NCBI GenBank assembly: GCA_902489645.1
Contig: CABUAW010000065.1
Location: 1-13,333 of the forward strand
Reading direction: 5' to 3'
Length of the DNA stretch: 13,333 nucleotides
From: an uncultured Lachnospiraceae bacterium
Lineage (GTDB): Bacteria > Bacillota > Clostridia > Lachnospirales > Lachnospiraceae
In this document: positions 1 to 4,828 of the stretch, piece by piece
How the letters are laid out: every line of letters begins with the position of its first letter
How positions within the stretch are numbered: position 1 is the first letter of the stretch
The notes under the pieces: model-generated
Seen by the model: only the letters and a program-made list of their open reading frames with translations
Databases searched by the model: none
What the model was told of the DNA's origin: nothing
Program-made: the position numbers and the translations under genes

Positions 1-258
1 GATGTGCTTAAAGTGGCTCACCATGGCTCTTCCGGGGCAACCTCCGGGGACTTTTTGAAATCTGCCAAACCGGAGTGGGCCTTTATATCCTGTGGAAAAG
101 ATAACCGATACGGACATCCCCATGCCGAAACATTGGAACGGCTGGCAAAGGCGGACTGTCGGTATCTTACAACGGCTAAACAGGGCGCTTTGATTCTGCG
201 TTTTTCTTCGAAGGGCTATCAAGTATTTACCTGGTATGATATACTGAATATGGAATGA
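1..258 (+). CDS. comEC: ComEC/Rec2 DNA-uptake channel protein, C-terminal end (5' truncated)
   Basis: Only the last 85 codons are present; the reading frame is open from base 1, so the gene begins upstream of the window. What remains is the end of the metallo-beta-lactamase-like domain that closes ComEC/Rec2 proteins. The metal-binding-type segment VAHHGSSGATS lies near the start, followed by a P-W-A-F-I-S-C-G-K strand segment and the G-H-P-H-x-E-T motif. In the family, ComEC is an inner-membrane channel that brings single-stranded DNA into the cytosol during transformation, and this domain has been proposed to degrade or process the incoming strand. Its position shortly upstream of holA is the usual clostridial arrangement, here widened by inserted genes. 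A stand-alone MBL-fold hydrolase cannot be excluded from the tail alone, but the motif spacing and the holA context favour ComEC. Confidence 0.85.
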   Translation, partial: DVLKVAHHGSSGATSGDFLKSAKPEWAFISCGKDNRYGHPHAETLERLAKADCRYLTTAKQGALILRFSSKGYQVFTWYDILNME

Positions 259-299
259 TTGAATATACGGCAGCGATGTTTGAAAAGAAGGGTGTAATT

Positions 300-872
300 A
301 TGAAAGCGACAATTATTTATGGAAGTCCAAGAAAAAAGGGGAATACGGCGGCGTTATTAGCGCCTTTTATGGATGAACTGCGAAAAAACGATGTGATACT
401 TAATTATTTTGATGTATATGAGAAGAAAATTGCAGGATGCAAGGCCTGTCTGGGATGTCAGAAGGATATTGCCAACGTCTGTTGTGTGATTCAGGATGAT
501 ATGCAGGAGGTTTTAAAAGGTATGGCAGCGGCGGATTTAATCGTCATCGCAGCGCCTGTCTATGCCTGGTCCGCTCCGGCACCGGTAAAGGCCGTTATCG
601 ACAGGGCCATCTATGCTTCCTGTAAATATTATGGTGATAATCCGCATGGTCCGGCGCTGTTTAAGGGTAAACATCTTGCATTACTTACAACCTGTGGTTA
701 TCCTGTGGAAAAGGGCGCGGACCTTTACGAAGAAATGATGAAACGCTATTGCAAACACTGCGGTTTCATTTATGACGGTATGCTGGCAGAAAGACAGAGA
801 AATTTAAAAGAACCCTTTATGAATGAAGCGAAGGAAAATCATGCAAGACAATTTGCCAAATCCCTTCTTTAA
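300..872 (+). CDS. Flavodoxin-fold NADPH-dependent FMN reductase / iron-sulfur flavoprotein-like protein
   Basis: This 190-residue protein has the family's N-terminal strand followed by the FMN phosphate-binding loop GSPRKKGNT (residues 8-16). A cysteine cluster follows, C47-x2-C50-x2-C53 and then C61-C62 before Asp66-Asp67. After that come the APVYAWSAPAPVKAVIDR segment, which contacts the flavin in relatives, and a late pair of cysteines in YCKHCGF. Iron-sulfur flavoproteins of the Isf type hold a 4Fe-4S cluster with a similar motif, but here the spacing to the fourth cysteine is longer, so cluster binding is uncertain. I chose the ATG at 300 because AGAAGG lies about 8 nt upstream and the protein then begins exactly at the fold's first strand. 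An ATG at 255 that overlaps the comEC stop would add 15 unrelated residues. It probably acts as a cytosolic flavin or quinone reductase; the substrate is unknown. It is likely cotranscribed with comEC. Confidence 0.85.
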   Translation: MKATIIYGSPRKKGNTAALLAPFMDELRKNDVILNYFDVYEKKIAGCKACLGCQKDIANVCCVIQDDMQEVLKGMAAADLIVIAAPVYAWSAPAPVKAVIDRAIYASCKYYGDNPHGPALFKGKHLALLTTCGYPVEKGADLYEEMMKRYCKHCGFIYDGMLAERQRNLKEPFMNEAKENHARQFAKSLL

Positions 873-907
873 AATGGTTATGGGTCACAGGAAGATTGGA
901 GGCGGAA

Positions 908-1276
908 ATGATGCGGAAGATATTTGCTGTTTTAGTAGTATGGATGACCATAGGCTCCCTTTTTGGCTGCCAGTCAAAGGCTGCGGGCTTTAATGCCACC
1001 GTTCTGGAAGCAGACGGGAATGTTCTTCTGGTTGAACCGGAAGAGAATACGGACGAAAGAAAATCATGTGACAAAATCGTGGTTGGGTTGTCGGCTGCGG
1101 GCAAAAAAGCGGCGGTGGACATATTCGACATGATAAAAGCCGGAGATATTGTATACATTACATATAGCGGAGGAATTATGGAAACCTATCCGGGACAGAT
1201 TTCTGCAGACAATATTGTCCTTGTAGAAGCTGAAAGCACAGAAACCGGAGAGAGTGAAACCGGAGGACAGGATTGA
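908..1276 (+). CDS. Small secreted lipoprotein with a DUF3221-like beta domain
   Basis: This protein of about 122 residues has a short charged N-terminus (MMRK), a hydrophobic run and a lipobox-like SLFGC, so it should be lipid-anchored at the Cys about 21 residues in. The mature part (FNATVLEADGNVLLVEP, then DKIVV, AGDIVYITYSG and NIVLVE) reads like the small OB-like or all-beta domains annotated as DUF3221 in Firmicute lipoproteins. That family match is from pattern memory only. The last dozen residues are Glu/Thr/Gly-rich and look disordered. GGAGG at 898-902 precedes two adjacent ATGs (908 and 911); an in-frame TTG at 896 would overlap this ribosome site and is unlikely. The gene starts 35 nt after the flavoprotein with no terminator between, so the two are probably cotranscribed. 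The function is unknown. Confidence 0.75.
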   Translation: MMRKIFAVLVVWMTIGSLFGCQSKAAGFNATVLEADGNVLLVEPEENTDERKSCDKIVVGLSAAGKKAAVDIFDMIKAGDIVYITYSGGIMETYPGQISADNIVLVEAESTETGESETGGQD

Positions 1277-1292
1277 GGTATACATAGAGGAA

Positions 1293-1330
1293 CAATGGCG
1301 GGTATTTGAAAATATCAATAGCCGCCATTG
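1293..1330. terminator. Hairpin at the convergent lipoprotein/hydrolase junction
   Basis: A perfect 9-bp inverted repeat, CAATGGCGG (1293-1301) and CCGCCATTG (1322-1330), encloses a 20-nt loop that can itself pair partly (TATTT with AAATA). It lies between two convergent genes, the usual place for a bidirectional terminator. Neither side has a proper T-run, so intrinsic termination is not assured. It could instead be an mRNA 3'-end stabiliser. Confidence 0.5.
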
Positions 1331-1345
1331 AAACAAGTTTGAAAA

Positions 1346-1387
1346 TTTATCGGAAAGGCTTTATCAGAAAAGCTTTATCGGGAAAGT
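1346..1387. repeat. Three tandem copies of a 14-nt repeat over the hydrolase stop codon
   Basis: Copies lie at 1346-1359 (TTTATCGGAAAGGC), 1360-1373 (TTTATCAGAAAAGC) and 1374-1387 (TTTATCGGGAAAGT), abutting without spacers and differing at only a few positions. Each contains a small CTTT/AAAG-type inverted element. The third copy contains the stop codon and last codons of the minus-strand hydrolase gene, so repeat expansion or contraction here could alter its C-terminus. Confidence 0.75.
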
Positions 1388-2247
1388 CTGCGGGTAATAT
1401 AATCGGATACCGTATCCGCATAGGTTTCCAGCCGAATTAAAAGGGCGAGATGACCGCCCGTAATATTTGTGACAACAGTCGGATGTGTCATAATGGATAT
1501 GAGAGAATCTTTGCAGGCCTGATTAAATGTTTGGTCATCTTCGGATAAAATCAGCAGGACCCTGTTGTCCCATAATGAGAAATCCTCCGGAGTCATGCCA
1601 AAATGATTCTTTGCATCGACGAGAAAATCAATCATATGATATTCATAAGGTTTTGTAAGAATTTTTAACATGGCATCGCACAGATTTTCCATAAGAAGCC
1701 TTTCCGGCTCGGTAAATCCGGAGGTTTTCTTTTTCATAACAGCAAATTTAATCAATCGTTTATAAAGAGGAAAAGGAATATGGGAGAGGAGCTTTTTTGC
1801 TTTTTTCTGGCTTTCTATCATACCCATTAAGTGGCCATAGGCTTCTTCACTCATGTTTTCAGCCAGGGAACAGGTATTGGATAAGACCAGACCGTCGACA
1901 ACTTCGGGATGGTTTTTGGCAATAATCTGAGCGACAATTCCACCAAGAGACTGGCCGACGAGCCAGACCTTCTCATTTAAATTGTGAAGGAGTTCGGCCA
2001 CCGCAGCGGCAAATTCCCTGTTGTCTGCAAATTGGATTTGATAGTCAAAGGTAATGACGGAAAAATCCCTGGCGAACCGTTCAAAATGGAGATAGAACAA
2101 GTCCGATAAGCCAATACCGCCGGTCAGGAGGACCAGGGTTGCCCTGGCGCGCGGATGTTTAAAATAGCGGTACGAAAAATGTTTGCCGTGCTTTAACGGC
2201 ATGCTGGCTGTTGGATATTTTTTATAAAATTCATCTAAGTTCATCAT
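1375..2247 (-). CDS. Alpha/beta hydrolase fold protein
   Basis: This 290-residue protein fits the alpha/beta hydrolase fold. A strand and oxyanion-type turn appear at LVLLTGGIGLSD (38-49). The nucleophile elbow is VGQSLGG, with Ser100 as the predicted nucleophile. The acid is probably Asp237 or Asp238 in LILSEDDQTF, and the general base is His266 in ITGGHLALL. A helical cap is likely between about 125 and 220. It has no signal peptide, so it should be cytosolic. The start at 2247 (or the adjacent ATG at 2244) follows a GGGGGA ribosome site about 8 nt away; longer starts run into the upstream gene. The TetR stop codon lies only 2 nt before this ATG, so the two form one operon and the regulator presumably controls the hydrolase. 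The substrate cannot be read from the sequence; esterase, lactonase or peptidase activity are all possible. Confidence 0.88.
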   Translation of the reverse strand: MMNLDEFYKKYPTASMPLKHGKHFSYRYFKHPRARATLVLLTGGIGLSDLFYLHFERFARDFSVITFDYQIQFADNREFAAAVAELLHNLNEKVWLVGQSLGGIVAQIIAKNHPEVVDGLVLSNTCSLAENMSEEAYGHLMGMIESQKKAKKLLSHIPFPLYKRLIKFAVMKKKTSGFTEPERLLMENLCDAMLKILTKPYEYHMIDFLVDAKNHFGMTPEDFSLWDNRVLLILSEDDQTFNQACKDSLISIMTHPTVVTNITGGHLALLIRLETYADTVSDYITRRLSR

Positions 2248-2249
2248 AT

Positions 2250-2828
2250 CTATTTTCCCCCGAAAATATAATTGGCCAATGTTTTGCAAAGCAGATGGAT
2301 AGTCTCGGAATACGCATTTTCTTCGAGCATATTTTTATTTGAAGCCGTTAATGCCAGTACATTGCACATGTTCACGATGACATCGGGCTTTATCTCCGGA
2401 TTTTGAACGTGAATGTATTCGCATAATTGCTTTGCAAATTCGACACTGTCGTTTTCCGAATCTCCATCGGGAAGTTTGCGTAAAATAAGGTTCATTTCTT
2501 CTGCTGTAAAATAATCATATACAGTTTTTGTGTGCATATAACGATAATATAAAAAATTTTCCATTGTTTCCTGAGATAACGGTCCTTTTTGGGCGAGTGC
2601 GCTCAGTTCCGTACGATTTCTTTTTTTGATATGATGCATAACTTCGTAGAAAAATCTCTCTTTTGAAGGGAAAAAATGATAGAAAGTACCTTTTGCAATT
2701 CCCACACTGGAGGTTATATCATCCAGGGAAATATTTCGGTAACGTTTTGTCTCCAGCGCTTTTATTCCTTCTTCAAGCAGCTTATTCCGTATAATTTCCC
2801 TATCGCTTTCTGAAAAAATTTTTGGCAT
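2250..2828 (-). CDS. TetR/AcrR-family transcriptional regulator, operon partner of the hydrolase
   Basis: This 192-residue protein has the TetR N-terminal DNA-binding domain at roughly residues 10-60. The helix-turn-helix is ISLDDITSSVGIAKGTFYHF (33-52), followed by the typical FPSKERFFYEVM. The C-terminal ligand and dimerisation domain is helical and divergent, so the inducer cannot be predicted. The ATG at 2828 follows GAGGTGG at 4 nt spacing. The gene is read from a consensus promoter (2882-2910), with a 28-bp imperfect palindrome between the -10 box and the start codon that is a good candidate operator. This suggests autorepression and control of the downstream hydrolase. TetR regulators are usually repressors released by a small molecule, so a hydrolase acting on that molecule or a related compound would make sense. 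That link is inference. Confidence 0.93.
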   Translation of the reverse strand: MPKIFSESDREIIRNKLLEEGIKALETKRYRNISLDDITSSVGIAKGTFYHFFPSKERFFYEVMHHIKKRNRTELSALAQKGPLSQETMENFLYYRYMHTKTVYDYFTAEEMNLILRKLPDGDSENDSVEFAKQLCEYIHVQNPEIKPDVIVNMCNVLALTASNKNMLEENAYSETIHLLCKTLANYIFGGK

Positions 2829-2850
2829 GAAACCACCTCATAATAAATTT

Positions 2851-2878
2851 AATGACTAAATAAAATTTTTAAGTCATT
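2851..2878. promoter_or_regulatory. Candidate TetR operator (28-bp imperfect palindrome)
   Basis: Outer arms AATGACT (2851-2857) and AGTCATT (2872-2878) pair perfectly, and four of the seven inner pairs also match, giving 11 of 14. It sits just downstream of the TetR -10 box and overlaps the expected transcription start (about 2875), where a bound dimer would block transcription. Binding by this TetR is inferred from position and symmetry. Confidence 0.6.
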
Positions 2879-2881
2879 TTA

Positions 2882-2910
2882 ATTATAATAAGAACCATTT
2901 GCCTTGTCAA
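2882..2910 (-). promoter_or_regulatory. Sigma-A promoter of the TetR-hydrolase operon
   Basis: Read on the minus strand, this is TTGACA (2910-2905), a 17-bp spacer and TATAAT (2887-2882), a full consensus match. Its -35 box shares five bases with the -35 box of the divergent holA promoter. Confidence 0.8.
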
Positions 2911-2932
2911 GAGAATTTGTTTGGACTATAAT
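2904..2932 (+). promoter_or_regulatory. Sigma-A promoter of holA
   Basis: TTGTCA (2904-2909), a 17-bp spacer and TATAAT (2927-2932) give a near-consensus vegetative promoter. The expected start is near 2939, leaving a leader of about 23 nt before the holA GTG codon. It separates holA transcriptionally from comEC, with which it is often grouped. Confidence 0.8.
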
Positions 2933-2961
2933 GGGCATAGTTGTGAAAAGGAGAGAAGCAC

Positions 2962-3936
2962 GTGAAAATACTCAGCCAGCATATAAAATCCGGGGAGTTT
3001 AAGCCGGTATATTTGATTTATGGAACAGAAGATTATCTGAGGAAACAATATCGGGATAAGATGAAACAGGCAATTGTCGGTGAGGATACGATGAATTACA
3101 GTTATTTTGAGGGAAAGGGAATTTCCGTCAGGGAACTGATTGATTTGGGGGAGACTCTGCCTTTTTTTAGTGAACGGCGATTGATTATTGTGGAGAACAG
3201 CGGATTTTTTACATCGGCTCAGGATGAGATGGCGGCCTATTTGAAAGAATTACCGGAAACAACGTGTTTTATTTTTGTAGAAAAAGAGATTGATAAGCGC
3301 AATAAATTATTTAAAGCAGTTTCCTCGATTGGGTATGCGGCAAATATGACGCCGCCGGATGAACGGACACTGATGCGGTGGATTACCGGACTTTTAAGAG
3401 GGGAACGGCGTCAGATGTCAGAAAGTACGCTGCGTTATTTTTTGGAGCGGATTGATACGGATATGGAAAATATTCGCAGGGAGCTGGATAAGCTGGTTGT
3501 TTACACGGATGGACGTCCGGAGATTGGGCGGGAAGATATTGATGCGGTCTGTACGGTTTACACGGAAAGTCAGGTCTTTGACATGGTAAAAGCGGTGGCC
3601 GAAAAGCAGCAGGCCAGGGCGCTTCAGCTTTATTATGATTTGATTGGACAAAAAGAAGCGCCGATGCGGATTCTCTATTGGATTACACGGCAGTTTAATC
3701 AGCTCTATCAGATAAAAGACTTACAGAGCAAGGGCTATCCGGACCATGTTATTGCCGAGCGCATGTCGGTCCGGGACTTTGTTATACGTAAAAATAAAGC
3801 CCTGTGTCAGCATTTTTCTCTCGCCGAACTCCGGCAGGCTGTGGAAATCTGCGTGGAACGGGAAGAAGATGTGAAAACAGGGCGGTTGAATGACCGTATG
3901 GCCGTAGAATTATTAATCATACGTTTCTCTGTTTAA
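2962..3936 (+). CDS. holA: DNA polymerase III subunit delta
   Basis: At 324 residues this is close to normal length for bacterial HolA, the clamp-loader subunit that opens the sliding clamp as part of the delta/gamma(tau)/delta' complex. The N-terminal segment FKPVYLIYGTEDYLRKQYRD (15-34) is the typical delta opening, an AAA+-like domain without a working Walker A. The middle carries FVEKEIDKRNKLFKAV and the SESTLRYFLERIDTDMENIR region. The C-terminal collar helices include APMRILYWITRQFNQLYQIK. It starts at GTG (2962) with AGGAG at 8 nt spacing. The clostridial neighbour comEC lies upstream, separated by about 2.7 kb of inserted genes. The stop overlaps by 4 nt the stop of the convergent TetR gene. 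It is expected to be essential. Confidence 0.95.
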   Translation: MKILSQHIKSGEFKPVYLIYGTEDYLRKQYRDKMKQAIVGEDTMNYSYFEGKGISVRELIDLGETLPFFSERRLIIVENSGFFTSAQDEMAAYLKELPETTCFIFVEKEIDKRNKLFKAVSSIGYAANMTPPDERTLMRWITGLLRGERRQMSESTLRYFLERIDTDMENIRRELDKLVVYTDGRPEIGREDIDAVCTVYTESQVFDMVKAVAEKQQARALQLYYDLIGQKEAPMRILYWITRQFNQLYQIKDLQSKGYPDHVIAERMSVRDFVIRKNKALCQHFSLAELRQAVEICVEREEDVKTGRLNDRMAVELLIIRFSV

Positions 3937-4460
3937 AGCAGACCGTCCATGTATTGACAGAAAATATTTGAAAGCTCGCTGTCGTTTTCTGTCATACCGC
4001 CCGAATACCATCGGATTAAAAGGCGGAAAAGAGCGCCGGAAAACAGATAGGCCGGGTAGGTCCGGCGACGGTCGAGCGAAGGAAAATGCGGGCAGGAGAG
4101 GATGAATTGGTCGAGACCTTCCTGAATCTGGCGGTCCATACCAGCCTGATGAAGAAGTTTGAAGATGGCGGCGTTTTCCCTGGCAATATGGAAGAAAACC
4201 GTCATCACACGGCGTGTTGGCGTGTGATTCGGAATCGCATTGATTTCTTCGGTAAATCGGCACATCAAGTCTTTCAGACTTCCGGTTAAAATGTCCTCCT
4301 TGCTGCCAAAGTTCCGGTAATAAGAAACACGGGAAACTCCGGCATGAGTTGTAATTTCAGAAACGGAGATATCCTCAAAATTTTTTTCTTTCATTAAATC
4401 AATGAGTGCATTGATAATGCTGTTTTTTACATGCAGATTGGCTTCCTTGCGTTTATCCAT
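3933..4460 (-). CDS. TetR/AcrR-family regulator, short form with a TetR_C_8-like C-terminus
   Basis: This is a compact 175-residue TetR protein. The DNA-binding domain spans about residues 10-60, with the helix-turn-helix ISVSEITTHAGVSRVSYYRN (31-50) followed by FGSKEDIL. The C-terminal half ends in the pattern LFRLLIRWYSGGMTENDSEL, which resembles the short C-terminal domain called TetR_C_8 in many Firmicutes. The ATG at 4460 follows AAAGGAGA at about 7 nt. A promoter and candidate operator lie directly upstream (4482-4528), so autoregulation is likely. No transporter or enzyme is divergently transcribed next to it; the next gene is an unrelated Rpn-type nuclease 369 nt away, so its target is probably elsewhere or lost. 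The gene overlaps the holA stop by 4 nt with no terminator seen between the two. Confidence 0.9.
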   Translation of the reverse strand: MDKRKEANLHVKNSIINALIDLMKEKNFEDISVSEITTHAGVSRVSYYRNFGSKEDILTGSLKDLMCRFTEEINAIPNHTPTRRVMTVFFHIARENAAIFKLLHQAGMDRQIQEGLDQFILSCPHFPSLDRRRTYPAYLFSGALFRLLIRWYSGGMTENDSELSNIFCQYMDGLL

Positions 4461-4481
4461 CCTGATTTCTCCTTTGTAAAA

Positions 4482-4502
4482 ACTGGTATATATGATACAA
4501 GT
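4482..4502. promoter_or_regulatory. Candidate operator of the second TetR regulator
   Basis: A 21-nt imperfect palindrome pairs ACT-x-GTAT (4482-4489) with ATAC-x-AGT (4495-4502), 7 of 10 pairs matched around a central base. It overlaps the -10 box and the expected transcription start of the TetR gene, consistent with an autorepressor site. Confidence 0.5.
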
Positions 4503-4528
4503 GTAGCATTTGCCGGACGAGAAGTCAA
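4500..4528 (-). promoter_or_regulatory. Sigma-A promoter of the second TetR gene
   Basis: On the minus strand this reads TTGACT (4528-4523), 17 bp, then TACACT (4505-4500). The start would lie near 4493, about 33 nt upstream of the ATG and inside the candidate operator. Confidence 0.65.
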
Positions 4529-4661
4529 GGATGACGATTTGTGCCGCAATATACCGAAAATGTAAATAAAAATCAGGACATCAGATTTTAAATGGCAGTT
4601 GGGAGCATAAAAATTTGTCGATAGAATATAATTGCTTTTTGCGATAAAAGTTATACATTAT

Positions 4662-4725
4662 CGTGCGAAGCCTGACGGAGCACGCCCATGCGTAGCATCT
4701 GACATGCGGGGTGCCCGAATGGGTA
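4662..4725. repeat. GC-rich cluster of overlapping imperfect palindromes (possible dispersed repeat)
   Basis: Three hairpins can form here: CGTGC (4662-4666) with GCACG (4680-4684); GCACGCCCATG (4680-4690) with CATGCGGGGTGC (4703-4714), about 10 bp with one mismatch and one bulge; and CCC (4714-4716) with GGG (4721-4723) around a GAAT loop. The second shares arms with both others, so the structures exclude each other. There is no long T-run after any of them. It resembles a REP-like or small mobile repeat more than a terminator, but copy number elsewhere cannot be judged from this window. Confidence 0.5.
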
Positions 4726-4795
4726 TATAATGGATGTGTAATCGTTCATACATTTCTCTTGGAATTTCTCCAAAATACCCAATTATTGAAATTTA

Positions 4796-4804
4796 TGATA
4801 TAAT
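4796..4804 (+). promoter_or_regulatory. Extended -10 promoter element of the Rpn gene
   Basis: TGATATAAT (4796-4804) is an extended -10 (TGnTATAAT). No recognisable -35 box lies 16-18 nt upstream. The expected start near 4811 would give a very short leader beginning at the GGGAGG ribosome site. Confidence 0.45.
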
Positions 4805-4828
4805 GAAGAAGGGAGGCAGACCCGGTAT

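Larger units (their letters stand above)
4540..4828. other. Noncoding stretch between the second TetR gene and the Rpn gene
   Basis: No convincing gene is present here. Its left part (4540-4660) is AT-rich with a weak 6-bp hairpin (AAAATC 4569-4574 with GATTTT 4584-4589). The centre (about 4662-4725) is a GC-rich palindrome cluster listed separately. The right part runs into the Rpn promoter region, with an extended -10 element at 4796-4804 and GGGAGG at 4811-4816. The abrupt change in base composition suggests that the central block has a separate origin. Confidence 0.6.

Noticed and set aside
255..299. Upstream ATG at 255 overlapping the comEC stop as the flavoprotein start
   Set aside because: It adds 15 residues outside the fold; the ATG at 300 has a good ribosome site and begins at the canonical first strand. 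Coupled translation remains possible.
896..907. TTG at 896 as the lipoprotein start
   Set aside because: It overlaps the GGAGG ribosome site that serves the ATGs at 908/911, and it lengthens the signal peptide's N-terminus without need.
1346..1387. CRISPR-like repeat
   Set aside because: The units are only 14 nt and abut without spacers, so this is a simple tandem repeat.
4627..4731. TATAAT sequences at 4627-4632 and 4726-4731 as promoters
   Set aside because: Neither has a -35 box at 16-18 nt, and the region is AT-rich enough to give such hexamers by chance.
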